Assembly: GCF_026262505.1 (NCBI RefSeq)
Contig: NC_067206.1
Location: forward strand, 30,581,896-30,645,895
Direction of reading: 5' to 3'
From: Trichomonas vaginalis G3
Taxonomy: Eukaryota > Parabasalia > Trichomonadida > Trichomonadidae
Length of the DNA stretch: 64,000 nt
The notes below the pieces were generated by a model. It saw nothing but the letters and a program-made list of their open reading frames with translations, searched no databases and was not told the DNA's origin. The position numbers and the translations under genes are program-made. Positions 33,283 to 45,143 of this stretch are shown one piece after another. The first letter of the stretch is position 1, and each line of letters begins with the position of its first letter.

Positions 33283-34506
33283 CGAAACAATGTTAACCTG
33301 ATACCATACTAACTTTAAATATTTAAAATTTAATAAAAATTGAAATGGTTTTTAATATTCAGAATTATTTCAAATGTTCTATTCAATTTCGATAGCAATT
33401 TTATTTTTCAAATGATTATTTGGCCGCACAACTCTAAATATTTTGAATCAGCTCATTAAACTAGGGCATTTTATTTTTTCTTAGTATAAATGTTCGCTTA
33501 AAAATCAGCGTAATTACTATTTCTTCTATCTAATTATTAAATCTAATTCAAATATATTCATTACAAAATTGAATGACCCATTTTCAAAATCGTGTTTATT
33601 CGTAAAAAAATAAATCTTATTGTTCATCTACCGTCATCATTTCACTCTCAAATCCAAGTACCGAATCATTTCATGAACCATTTCATTGTATTTTCTTATT
33701 TTTTATTAAATCTGGAAAATCAAATCATCAAAGCTTTAATTATCCTCCTTTTTATCTAGATATTTGATAACCATAAATATATACATGCAAAAATTACATC
33801 CAAAATTTATAATGAGAAGCCACTGGCTTAACATTTTTGTCCATTCTACGATTTGTGCATTTATTTGAATCAAAAATTATCACATAAAGCTACAATAGTA
33901 CTTGCGGTTATAGTGTCAATATCACTAATCTCTATAATTGATATGAATCTTGAAATCTTTTAGAAATCCCATATCTTAAAATCTCAATGGGAAAATGCAA
34001 GTAATAATACATATAATGTTAGCAATCACTTCCTTATGGTTTCAATCAAGATTCATTTTTCGTATTTAAATAATTTAATCGTTCGATGACAACCTGATAT
34101 GAAATGAATCAATTTTATCATAGGCAGAATTTTCATGCAAATATTTCAAATATCATTAAATTTTAAAAATATCATGCAGAAAATTCATTTTCAAGACAAA
34201 ATATTAATATACTTGAGATATATAGTTATGTTTCACATAATACAATCAGTTAAAATCATTTTCTTTAATTTCTATTATATTTTCCGCCGTTGCTCATAAT
34301 TATATGTCAAAATTGAATAAATACGGAAAAAATAACGGAAAGACAATTTGTGGTTTATTAATGATTAAATACATTCTGATATGTTTTAGAACTTTAATCC
34401 AATATAACCCGATATTTGAATTAAGAACTTTTCTGAATGAAATATATAAACTATTGAAATGCAATTTTTGGATGAAATTTTGAGTGTACGTTATAAAATT
34501 TAAAAT
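33283..34506. other. Divergent promoter region
   Basis: About 1.2 kb between the amylase gene (minus) and a membrane protein gene (plus), so it must hold both promoters. I see no clear initiator motif close to either ATG, no ORF and no repeat. Confidence 0.4.
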
Positions 34507-36597
34507 ATGGGACGCTTCTTTAATCCATCAACAATTTCATCAATTGTCAGACATTTTCAAGGTATCGGTATTACTCTTAGTCCTGGATGGTTAAAAATCC
34601 CAGAAAAACTTCAAAAATTTGAAGATGCAATAATTTCTTTCTTCGATCAACTATGGGAAGTTATTCCAAGACTGAAAGATTTCGATGTATCAGTTAATTT
34701 CGTTTTTGTTACAGTTATGATTCCTATTATTCTCGATCTTTTCCTTATTTGGACAGCACAAGATGAACTTCTTCCAAATCTTATTCACTTATTGGATATG
34801 GTATTTGCAATTGCATTCGGATTTCAAGTAGGCTATTTATGCTTTAATACATCTAGAGTAAAATGGGAAACTTATTTTCTTATAATTATCTCCGTACTTT
34901 GGTTTGCAATCAGAATTTACAGACTAATCAAAAAGCATCGTCATTCTAAACCAGAAATTGCAGATATTGTCGAAGAAATTAGAAAATATTACATGAAAGA
35001 CATTTTACCAGGTACTGAGTCTAGTTTAACAGAAGAAACTTTATACGATCTATGCGAACAATACGATACATCTATCATGCTTGAACCAATTGCTCCTAAT
35101 TGGTTAAATATGATTTTCTTATTGATAATTCTCGCTGCTTCGTTAGCAGCTTTCCTCGCAGGATGTGGTGTTTATGCTAAAGGGAAGCTTAACATCTTTT
35201 TCAAAGTTGTTGCCGCTGGAATTGGGTTAATTGTCTTTTTGATCAATTTATTCGTTTTTATTATGATCGTTATACCATGTTGCAGAGCACCGTTCATTAA
35301 AGTACGGCTTTTTGTCAAAAAATATTCATTATATATTTATATTTTATGTTTAGACTTCCTTTACATTCCTGTATGCAATCGTTTCCTTGATCTCTTCTCA
35401 TTCGATGATTTTTCATGTCCTGTTGGCCAATATTACCCAATCAGAACAAATGTCACTTCATATTTGACTTCTCTTACAACAGGATTCATCAATTTCACAT
35501 GTTCACCATGCAGTGATCCCATTACAGGCATTTGCAGCAGCCTCTGTGATGGTTCAAAGAGACATTATAATATCTTATCGCCGCAAATCACTGTAAATCG
35601 TGATATATTAGGTAAAGCAGGTCCTTCTGTTGTTTACGGCTGTTTGTGCATCATTATTGGTATTCCTCTTTGTTGGATCTATTTAATTCACCACAACAAG
35701 AGCATTATGTGGCGAATTCCTGCTTTTGGAGAAAGTCCACTTTCCAAATGGTTCTATCTTACGAACCACTTAACAACAAGTGGTAAAAACTTGTTCTACA
35801 TGTATACGCCGAAGACTTGTAATTGGGGCATTTTAGTAATGTGTTCTAAGTTCATTTTCGTCATAATTACAATGATTTCTGAACGTGTGAACAAGAAAGT
35901 AATTTGGGCATCACTTGGCGGATATATAATTCTCCTTCTTGGAAATTGGTTTGCGCAACCATACATGAGGAGATTCAACAATGTATTGGATACAATGATT
36001 TACGGTGCACAAAGTTTATTGACATTAGTTCCTATTTGTGCATTGTTTGGAAAGATTGTTCCTAACTGGTTTTCCATTCCTTTGAGTATTATTATTTCTA
36101 TTTTACCTCTTTTCTCTATTTTAGTTGTGTTGATTTGCAAGCCGAAAGCAATTTCTGGCGAAGAATATGATCCTTGGGCTTGTTACGATGAAGACGGAAA
36201 CAAAGTCGAAGGAATCATTGAAGACAGAACTTTACATGTTCCACAAGTCCATTTCATGACAATTTGGCAGCTCCAGGAATTCAGGAGTTTAAAGATACAA
36301 GAAATGAGAATGCAGAATTACGATGAAGCAATTATAAAAGCACAAGAAGAAGATATGGAAATGGAAGACCCCGAGTTAGGTGATAGTGATGTAGTCGAAG
36401 TTTCTTCTTTAGTTCTGAAAGAAAAAATTACAGAAATGGAAGCAAAAATTGACCAAATTTGTGACGCAACATCAACAAAACAGTTGATTATAATATCAAA
36501 TGTTGTTTCTTTGATTGGCTGCTTAGTTATGGGTTATTTCTTCGGTTCAACTTTTGGAGAATATATCTTGAAGAATAACTACAAATGTGGAATATAA
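34507..36597 (+). CDS. Large multi-pass membrane protein with Cys-rich loop
   Basis: A 696-residue protein with about 10-12 hydrophobic segments. The first group is at residues about 63-137, the second at 199-255, and one at about 270-290. An extracytosolic loop follows that is rich in cysteine and N-glycosylation sequons (CPVGQYYPIRTNVTS ... NFTCSPCSDP ... CSSLCDG, about 298-348). Further helices lie at about 377-397, 440-480 and 505-550, then a charged cytosolic region with coiled-coil character (LQEFRSLKIQEMRMQNYDEA, about 580-655) and a final helix at 660-685. No family is recognised. The arrangement suggests a channel, transporter or receptor of the plasma membrane. Confidence 0.88.
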   Translation: MGRFFNPSTISSIVRHFQGIGITLSPGWLKIPEKLQKFEDAIISFFDQLWEVIPRLKDFDVSVNFVFVTVMIPIILDLFLIWTAQDELLPNLIHLLDMVFAIAFGFQVGYLCFNTSRVKWETYFLIIISVLWFAIRIYRLIKKHRHSKPEIADIVEEIRKYYMKDILPGTESSLTEETLYDLCEQYDTSIMLEPIAPNWLNMIFLLIILAASLAAFLAGCGVYAKGKLNIFFKVVAAGIGLIVFLINLFVFIMIVIPCCRAPFIKVRLFVKKYSLYIYILCLDFLYIPVCNRFLDLFSFDDFSCPVGQYYPIRTNVTSYLTSLTTGFINFTCSPCSDPITGICSSLCDGSKRHYNILSPQITVNRDILGKAGPSVVYGCLCIIIGIPLCWIYLIHHNKSIMWRIPAFGESPLSKWFYLTNHLTTSGKNLFYMYTPKTCNWGILVMCSKFIFVIITMISERVNKKVIWASLGGYIILLLGNWFAQPYMRRFNNVLDTMIYGAQSLLTLVPICALFGKIVPNWFSIPLSIIISILPLFSILVVLICKPKAISGEEYDPWACYDEDGNKVEGIIEDRTLHVPQVHFMTIWQLQEFRSLKIQEMRMQNYDEAIIKAQEEDMEMEDPELGDSDVVEVSSLVLKEKITEMEAKIDQICDATSTKQLIIISNVVSLIGCLVMGYFFGSTFGEYILKNNYKCGI

Positions 36598-36793
36598 TTT
36601 TTTTAATAATTTATTAAATTTTTTGTTTGAATTTTACAAATAAAGTATAGATTATACATGTTTTGAGTATTTGCTGACATTTTTTTTCTATCTCTCCTTC
36701 ATTATTATATCGTTATTATTTTGTTATTATAAACTTTGCATGAATGTATAGTCTTAAAATAATCAATGATCACTGAAATTTTGGTAATTTTTG
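36598..36793. other. 3' flank of the membrane protein gene
   Basis: A short AT-rich stretch with no gene, leading into a cluster of three hairpins. Confidence 0.35.
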
Positions 36794-36841
36794 CAGACTT
36801 TTCAGAGGATTGAGAGAATCTCAATCCTCTGAAGCAGTCTG
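36794..36841. repeat. Palindrome, dispersed hairpin family (copy 2)
   Basis: The arms CAGACTTTTCAGAGGATTGA and TCAATCCTCTGAAGCAGTCT form a long stem with a 3-5 base loop. The core is the same as in the palindrome at 5008-5070, although flanks and loop differ. A second, unrelated hairpin follows directly. Confidence 0.7.
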
Positions 36842-36852
36842 TTAAAATTGCC

Positions 36853-36928
36853 AGTCTTCATTCCCTATTCAATACAGATCACGATTTTAAAAGAATTTCC
36901 AAAATCGTGAATTGAATAGGGTTAAGAC
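36853..36928. repeat. Imperfect hairpin
   Basis: AGTCTTcattCCCTATTCAAT pairs with ATTGAATAGGGttAAGACT, with an inner stem CACGATTTT / AAAATCGTG. It is about 75 bases long and ends near a further hairpin at 37249. It may be a MITE-like remnant. Confidence 0.6.
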
Positions 36929-37248
36929 TTAAGTATTCAAAATAGTCAAATCCCTGTAATTTGAGTCTTCAAAATTTCAGTTTAACCGTCCCGAGTTAGA
37001 GTATAGTAATATATGTATTATATAGATAATGAATGTCATTTTGGATTCTATTTCATTCAAAAAAAATTTCTACAATTTTCATTGAAAAAATATTTTAAAA
37101 CGCAATGGAATCACAATTATATGGTAAAATTTGAATAACAATTCAAAATTGAATGCAAAATTCCGGTTCAAATAAGTCATATGATTTTTATTCGATAATA
37201 TTGTTATATATACTAAAAGTTATAATGACGACTCTCTATAAAAAATAA

Positions 37249-37307
37249 ATTCTCGAAATTTGAATACAAACGCTTTTTTAAAAAGTGTTTGTATTAATTT
37301 CGAGAAT
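37249..37307. repeat. Hairpin just upstream of the surface protein gene
   Basis: ATTCTCGAAATTTGAATACA and its near-perfect inverse (TGTATTAATTTCGAGAAT), with AAACGCTTTTTT / AAAAAGTGTTT completing the stem. It ends 46 bases before the ATG at 37353, so it would lie in or at the edge of the promoter. Confidence 0.7.
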
Positions 37308-37352
37308 CCTAATTTTCGAAGTGTAAATCATTCAATTTATATATTAAAGAAA

Positions 37353-38849
37353 ATGCTTCTAATAGCTTTAGTCTTATTGTCAAATGCCAAAACTGTAGAC
37401 CTCGATAGCGGATATTTTACATTAGAAATACCATTAAATGAATACACAACTATAAATTTTAAAAAAGTCACAGACAGAGTAAATAATATCCTTGTTTTAA
37501 ATAAAAGATCGTTCATATTTGGTGGAGATATTGGTTGGGATGAAGATGGACTATTTTTGAACAGAGATACTATAGAAATCAAAGGATATAGTCGAACTGA
37601 AACTTTACATATATTTAATTTCCGCTCTGACCATCGGATTCAAAATTGTGGTCTTTATATATTAGGTCCTGAAGACAAGAAATATATAATAAACTATCAA
37701 GTTCAATTTCGTGAATATGATTTAATTGTTATATCCCCACGATTTTGCAATTTTGAATACTTTGGTTCTTACATTGATAGCCGAGATGTTAGCTCTTTCT
37801 ATTATGAAGAAAATGGTGAACAAATGATAAGAAAAAGTGGAAAAGTTTATTCAGAATTCCAAATCACAAATTCCAGATATGTTTATATTAATTCCTATTC
37901 ATATACAGAAGCATTAGTCTTTTATGGCGTTTATTTCAAAAATTATGTTTCACCTCTGGAATTTTCAGTTAGTGATGGCCCAATTTTGACATGTCCTCAA
38001 ATATTTGATACAGATACATTACATCGTTATAATAACAAAATTGTATGGGGTCAAGAAAGAAAACAGCTAACATTTGATACCAATGGAATGTACATTTATC
38101 CAAGAGAAGAACGTAAGTATGCGATTTACATACCAGATCTTTCACAATTAAAAATTGAATACTTATATTTGACAAATGGAGCTCCATTAATAAATCCTAG
38201 TGTTAATAATCTTTTCTTGTTTAGAGGGATAACAATTAAAAGTCTCTCGGATTCTCCAATCACCCAATATTGTGGTTTTTGGGAAGTTAATGATTGCAGA
38301 AGTCTATCACTTGTTGTTGATGGTCAAGGTTATATGTTTTCAGTTGATACAAGTAGTACCGCGTGCTTTTTAGTATACTCAGACACCAAAACATCATATA
38401 ACCAAATTAGTAGTAATGGAAATATTGTCCAAATATCTAATCCAGATTTTACGTATAAATCAACGGATTCATATCCTCAGATTTCCTCAGTTGAGAGTAA
38501 TACACCAGGGGTTTTTATAAAATTATATAACGCGGAAAATATTAAGCCATCTCTTATTGGTGCATACGCTGCTGGTTCAACTCCTGTTGATATAGCTCAT
38601 AATACTGTTGCAGGAACAGATTCAAAGATACATATAGATGTTAATAAGTACCAACCATATTATATTACCTTCTTGAATAGACAATATTTTAGATTCATTA
38701 ATGACTCCAGACCAGAACTGTCTTATTATAAGTATTATCAACATTCAAAGCAATTTTACGTTGAATCAATTGATGGACAACCACATAGATATGCAATTGT
38801 TCCATATAACGAATTTTATTATAATTTAATTGATTGTTCATTTTATTAA
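37353..38849 (+). pseudogene. Broken type I surface protein gene, segment 1 (signal peptide and ectodomain)
   Basis: This is the first part of a gene that spans 37353-43017 (about 1890 codons). It starts with a signal peptide (MLLIALVLLSNAKT), after which comes an all-beta, Tyr/Asn-rich ectodomain with no recognised family. The frame is open upstream of the ATG but without coding look, so ATG 37353 is chosen. The segment ends at TAA (38847-38849), yet the same frame continues open into the next segment. With further in-frame TGA and TAA and one frame change downstream, the gene is most simply a host surface-antigen pseudogene of recent origin. Confidence 0.8.
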
Positions 38850-40937
38850 CAGAGAGGATATTTTTATTATAATTTAATTTTTGATCATGAAGTAACAATA
38901 ACAATTGAAAATTACAGCGAAATAATGTCTCTTGATTATATAACCGATAAAATGAGCGATTATGCTGAAGTTAAATCAACTCCGGTATTAGAAAATATCA
39001 AATGGATTAGAATAATGCCCAGTTTTACTTTTTCACTCACAATTAAATTATATAACAAAAATGATTTTACAGATGATTTCAGTGATGGATTCTTCGGATA
39101 CTACAATCGAGATGAAAACAACTATTTTGTTAAAACTGCAGATGAAAACAATGTCTACATGGCATCAAAAGGTCTCAATACATTATATATTGCTCCTAAC
39201 CAAAAAGTTGTAATAGCATTTCCATACAGTAACATAATGTTTGTCCATTTCTCAAAGAATGATTTATTTTATGAGAATGGTGACAAGATTTCACATATGA
39301 TCAAAAATCTTTCAGATAATATAACAATTAAACCGGATTCAAGACCAAGACTAATTGAATTTTCATTTATTCGATATTATGCCGATTCCAGATTGAATGT
39401 GTTTCTTTATAATTTGCCCTCAAAATACATTTATATTAAAACAAATAAGTCTGTAGATTTGTATAATCAAATGACCATTCATTGTGGTACTCTTACATCA
39501 AAAATGAGTAGATTTCGAGTTAGGACTAGAGATTTATACGACAGTGAGAGAACTAAAGAATACACATTTGATTATCTTATTCACGAAATAAATCCATGGA
39601 TATTGATAGAAAAATCAAATGAGGAAAACTTGACTATAATCAAAGAAAGAGATGATCTTCCGAGAAGTTTAGTAATATCTGATATTAATGAATCATCTGA
39701 TATAATTTATACCACAGATTTATTATATCATGTTAAACCATCCAAAAATTATAATTTTGACCTTGAAGCAAATCAGCAGGTTTTAGTTATGCAAGATTCA
39801 TTTGGACTTAACAACAAATCAATGTTTGTATTTCTTACAAATGAGAAATTTTATAATGAAAAAGGAGAAGAATTGCCACAATATTTTGAAATGACAACTG
39901 ATGCTGTATTTATACAAGCTCCAAATAAAAAAGTAACTCTCTCATTTATGATTCAAAACATAACAAATCTTGAAAATTATTTAATATTTACATACCCTTC
40001 AGAAAAGAACATTATGATTAATTCAAAGATAATTAATTATCCTGCAACAATTTCTATTTTTATTCCCAAAGAAGATGAAACACTATATGATATTTCAGGA
40101 CCAATTTCTGATAAAAAATCTATCACAGAGTATGACTATAAAAGAATTGAAGTCCATCTAAAAAGATATGATTATATCAAAATTTTGGGAAAGAGTAACA
40201 CAAATGACAGAATGTCACTTTTGATAACAAACATCACTAGCGATATTTTTGAAGAAGAAAAACCAAATGGTATTTATTTAGTCTATTATTCTTCTCTTGG
40301 TTACAACAAAATTGAAATACCGGATAACGAATTAGTCCTCATCCATCCTCCGCTTGGTTGTGAAAAATATGATTTAATACTGTTATCATCTAATTCATTT
40401 GTTGACGATAAAGGATTGACAATCCCAGAGAAATCAGAAAATCGTATGTCATCATTCTACGTTAAGGGAAACAGTAATTCAAGATCATTTACCTTTGCAA
40501 TAATAGACAAAAGCTACATTGACTATACCTTATTCATTTTTAACTTTGACAAATCGTATTTCTTTGATGAGCAAGTAGCAGAAATCAATAAGACATATTC
40601 AATTACCTACATTAATACTGCACCAAACACTCAACCGCATATATTCGACTATGGTATTAAAGATTCTTTTGAAACTTACTCATATGAAAATAATGGTGTT
40701 TCCACGGAGATTTTTAACTTCACATTAACTGAAAAAAACTTCTTTATAATTCAATTAAGACAATCTTTTGATCGAAGCCGCTATTCTTCACATTACTCAA
40801 TATCAAATATTAATAACAACAAAATCTATTTAGACGTCACAAAAATTAATATTAATGCCAATGCTAATATGGAAAAACAAGAAATAAGACTCAACAATGA
40901 AGCAAATACACTTATCCATTTAATAGGAGAAACATGA
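38850..40937 (+). pseudogene. Broken surface protein gene, segment 2 (ectodomain)
   Basis: In frame with segment 1; about 695 codons up to TGA (40935-40937). It consists of repeating beta-rich units of roughly 190-200 residues whose ends resemble one another (for example VIAFPYSNIMFVHFSKNDLF, VLVMQDSFGLNNKSMFVFLT and ELVLIHPPLGCEKYDLILLS). This indicates an ectodomain built of divergent tandem domains. There is no membrane segment. Many Asn-X-Ser/Thr sites are seen. Confidence 0.75.
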
Positions 40938-41495
40938 AAAATACCTGTAGTGGTATTTTTAAATCCAAAAGGATTTAAATTGCTGAACAATTCCGATTTA
41001 TCATATTCGTACATTGAGTCAAATAAAGTTATCATATCAAAAGATTCATCTATATTGAATAGTTCTGCAACGTTATTCGTGAAGTTTATCAATGTTGATG
41101 ATAAATGTGATTATATTGATATAGTTAACTTGTATGGTGGAAGAATTTATTCCACAAACTTAATTGAATTAGGAAAAAGGCATTGTGTTGTTGGCGTGTA
41201 TGAGTCCGAAAATGATGTTAAATTTTGTGATCGAGAATTTCCATTTTCTCAAGAATTTGGATATGATAACAGAATCAAATGCAATCAAGTATATATTAAA
41301 AGAACTGATTCATTTTATACAAGGAAACATTATTATCCTCTCTTTTATTCAATATCAAATACTGATTTGGAACTTGATTTTTCAAACAATCCAAGAAAAT
41401 CCACAATGTTTACTCAACAAATTCACGACTATAGAATGCAAGAAAAGTATATCAGAATTCCAGAAAAAGGATCATATGAATTTATTATCTCTTAA
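40938..41495 (+). pseudogene. Broken surface protein gene, segment 3 (ectodomain)
   Basis: About 185 codons in the same frame as segments 1 and 2, ending at TAA (41493-41495). The sequence KIPVVVFLNPKGFKLLNNSD continues directly from segment 2, so the TGA between them looks like a single substitution. It has Cys pairs and the same beta-rich style. Confidence 0.7.
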
Positions 41496-42488
41496 GGATT
41501 TGTCATATTTTCAAATGCAAAACACTTTTTAAATAATGGCAAACAGTTGGAAATAAGTAGATATCAATCATGTACAAAGTTCAATATATCGAGAAATCCA
41601 GATTCAAATTATTCACATGAATTTTTGCATATGGTTTATATTCCAAAGGTTTTTTATACACAAGTTGCATTTGCATTTAATGAATTTAATGAAAAATTAT
41701 CAATTTACTATTTTGAAATGACCAAAGATCATTCATTAACTTTATTAATATTTGTTAATGCAATTGGTTCTGATATCATTGACAGTACTAAAAATGAATA
41801 TCGAGTTGCATATAAAAATGATGGCTGCACAATTGAAGGATCAACATACCATGATTGTACGTGTTTAATATTGGAGTTAATATCTCGGCAATATTATGCG
41901 TCTGATTATGGATTCAGTATCATTAATACTAAAAGATCAAATGAAGAACTTAAAGATGAATATGAACGTAAAGTAGATAATACAATTGTGAAGATTGAAT
42001 CAGATATCTATAATAATTTTGTCGATAACAAGTCATTTGTATTACAAGAAGGAAAGTACAATCTTAGAATTACAAATGAGCCAAGGTTATATGAAATCAA
42101 AGAAAATTTATCGGTTTCATTCCACCTAGAATCACTAAAAGACATCTCAATAATTTCAACATCGAATGGAACAAGGAATGATTTAATCAAAAACAAGATA
42201 ATGAATGTTGAATTCACGCAAAATGGTACTATCGAAATGACGTATACAGGAAAATATAAATCGTATTATGTTACAATATATGTTTATAGATTACCAGATA
42301 TTACATGCGACTTGATGACAATTTCACTTGGAACTTCCGAGATATTGGTACAATTTGGTAATGAGAATGAAAACAAAGTCCATTGTGTCCTCATGCTTTT
42401 CAGTGCCTATTGTACTGTTATTAATTATCAAGAAACAGGTTTTCAAGTAGAAAAAAATACCAATATTCAGGCGTTCTGGTCTTATTAG
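41496..42488 (+). pseudogene. Broken surface protein gene, segment 4 (ectodomain)
   Basis: Same frame as segment 3 across the TAA (GFVIFSNAKHFLNNGKQLEI continues the domain pattern). It ends at TAG 42486-42488, just before the coding frame moves by one position into segment 5. It includes Cys-containing beta-rich sequence and no membrane helix. Confidence 0.7.
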
Positions 42489-42489
42489 T

Positions 42490-43017
42490 ATGTCACAAGA
42501 TTATGAGGAACCATCACTGTTGCGCATTCAACCACCAGAGAATAATGGAATTGTTGATTTTAATATATCTGTTAAAAATGAATTTACAGCAGAAAAATCA
42601 ATTGTTATATCACAAAAGAGTGAATTCAAATCAATAAATGCAGATACAAAATATGAAAACCATAAACCAACAGATGAAGATACTGATCCAAAAGGTGAAG
42701 ATCCTGATACAAAGGGTGAAGATCCTGATACAAAGGGTGAAGATCCTGGTCCAAAAGGTGATAAAACAGATCCAAAAGATGGAGAAAATAAACTCGTTTC
42801 ACAAACGCCAGAACCGGAAAGCCAAAGTAAGGGTGGTTCATCAAAGACAACAGGAATTATTATAGGATCCATTTTTGGAGTTTTAGCTGTTGCAACAGCT
42901 GTTGTCGTCGTCGTAATATTTATTATTAGGAAGAAATCTTCATCAAATGCTGAAGATTCTGGAGAAAATCTAGAAGAAGATAAAAAAGAAGATTTCTCAT
43001 ATGACCTTGACGTTTAA
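42490..43017 (+). pseudogene. Broken surface protein gene, segment 5 (stalk, transmembrane helix, tail)
   Basis: 175 codons in the next frame. Order: end of the ectodomain, then a Pro/Lys/Glu/Asp stalk made of a 24-bp DNA repeat (DTKGEDP, nt about 42680-42765). A transmembrane helix follows (TGIIIGSIFGVLAVATAVVV, residues about 119-145), then a short basic stop-transfer RKK and an acidic cytosolic tail ending SYDLDV. This is the standard membrane anchor of trichomonad type I surface proteins and identifies the whole gene as one. Confidence 0.8.
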
Positions 43018-43862
43018 TTTTATCTTTAATTTTAAATTTTAATTTTCAAATTTAATATACTCTAATTTTTAGATAAAGCACTAATTAAATATATTTGATA
43101 TGCGAAATCGCTATACCATCAAATTATTTTAGATTATGATCTCAACAAACAATTTTTTGATTTAAATGCCGAACAGCATTTGAATTCAAAATAATTGTAT
43201 GTAAGGGTAATCTTTCTTTTCCTTAGCACAATAAATGCTATGCCGATATATCTGATTTTATATAATGTCATATTATGAATTGGACGAAATGCCAATCGTT
43301 TTAAAAGCTTGAGTTTGCTAATCATGTAAAATCTTTTTCTTCAATAGAAAATTTACGAAATGTAAACTATACAAAATTGATAAGAGAATGTCAGAAAATT
43401 TTTCATGTATGATGTTTTGACCATTATTTTAACAATTAAAAGTTTCTCTGATTTTTTTTCTCTATGCGTCCCAATATTAATGATGATTAAGAATTTTTTT
43501 GAGACTCGAAAAAAATGAATTGAGAGAAGGATTTTTGATAAAGTATTTTTGTAAATCTTAAAATAATGTAATATGAACCATTAACATGTCTAATGTTACA
43601 ATAGGTGATTAAATTTATTCTTCTCAATTTGTGAGCCCAAAATTTTTCCAAAAAAAGAATTAGCAATGATAATACAGGAATATGTTTCGATATATTGAAC
43701 ATTTGAGAACAAAATTTGATTTTACGATCCCTCAAATTTTTGAATTCTCCATTTAAAAAATTCGACCAATTTAATTATTCATTCTGTATGCAATATATTT
43801 GGCTTATTGCTAAAATTTTATAAATTTGAATGGATATTTTTTTTGAGAATAGATTTTAAGCT
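43018..43862. other. Intergenic region
   Basis: AT-rich, between the surface protein gene and the degenerate cyclase gene, both on the plus strand. Minus-strand frames at 43134-43325 and 43487-43735 look random. Confidence 0.4.
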
Positions 43863-45143
43863 ATGATAGACAAGTTTATTAAAAGGTGGTATAAGCTTGG
43901 ATTCGAAATGAAATATAGATCTGCCTTACCATCTTGGCTCATATTGATTCGGGAAATTATGCGTTTTTGCCAATATATTTTTTTCGTAATAGATTTTTGC
44001 AAAGTAAAAGAACTTTGCTCGAGAAAAACGACTGCATTACGACTATTAAATAATATCGGCTTGATGAATGCTGGAGTTTATTATGGGAAAAACATCTTAA
44101 TATCTTCAATTATCTTATTACTTATGCAAATTTTTGCATTCTGGATTTTTCATCAAAACATAAATCGCGCAAATTCGGGTTTATATCTATATCGGCTAGC
44201 AATCTACTTTAATATGATAATCTTCGAATTTTTAATGCCAATCTTTCAGATCAACATATTCTATCGATTTAATCAATCATTACATATGTTTATTACTACA
44301 CCCAACTTTATAGGTTTTGTCGCAATACTTTTTTACATCGCCAATATTTTATCAGCGGCTATTATTGAATACATCTCATCAATTTTCTTTCGAGCAAAGA
44401 TGTTCATCAATAAAACGATTATCGATTACTATTCCTCATACACAGATACATATTTATACTGGGTTAGATTTCTTTGTGTAACTTTTCAGCTTCTCTTAAG
44501 CGAATACAACCAAATTTCCTTAGAAATTGTCATTTACCCCATATATCCATTACTAGTTTTCTTACTGATCGAGAATAGAATCTCTCGAGGAGTGCACATA
44601 CACATCATCGGCGCGTTCTTAAAAGATTCACCGTTATTTATATCACCATTGATCTTATTTTTCAATGCACATCCGAAACCATATATTAATATTTACTATC
44701 TTGCTACATTTTTATTGATTTTATACTTATTGCTTTTTTATTTTTATCAAATCTTCCTGAAAAAGTATTCTTACTTGATATTGAACGGTAAATACGAAGC
44801 CCCATGGTACCTGCCCATTTCAAACTCCGCAATAATGAGATTTGCCGCAGAAGCAGAATGCGATATCGAAGGATTCGAAAATTACATGACACATAGTAGG
44901 AAACAAGATCCAGAAGAGATGATAGAAGTCATCAGATTCCTAGGAATATTCAAATCTCAAAGAACAAAAATCACAATAATTTTATCGAAATACAAAACGA
45001 ATATTCCTTATTACGACTTCCAATTCTATTTATTACAAAGAGTATTCCAATGCTACACAGAAACTCCACCTGCTTATATCAAACAACTCGATGATCTCCA
45101 TAGAAGTTATTTAGTCTGTTTGTCACTTTTCTGGAATTGTTGA
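43863..45143 (+). pseudogene. Cyclase-family membrane protein, N-terminal part (ends at an in-frame TGA)
   Basis: First 426 codons of a gene that runs to 47870 in one frame (about 1335 codons). Eight or so hydrophobic helices (residues about 75-310) are followed by the soluble sequence RFAAEAECDIEGFENYMTHS. This parallels YLVEAECDFTEAVY in the cyclase gene at 24.6 kb and marks it as the same trichomonad family. The frame stops at TGA (45141-45143) but remains open and meaningful directly afterwards (KLNEKYKSFVYAAKAS). It is shorter at the N terminus than the 24.6-kb gene. A recent nonsense change is the simplest explanation. Confidence 0.8.

Noticed and set aside
37260-37352. N-terminal extension of the surface protein gene from an upstream TTG
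   Set aside because: The extension overlaps the hairpin and has no ATG; the ATG at 37353 gives a proper signal peptide.
42528-42872. Antisense frames over the surface protein stalk repeat
   Set aside because: They arise from the 24-bp DNA repeat and are low-complexity shadows.
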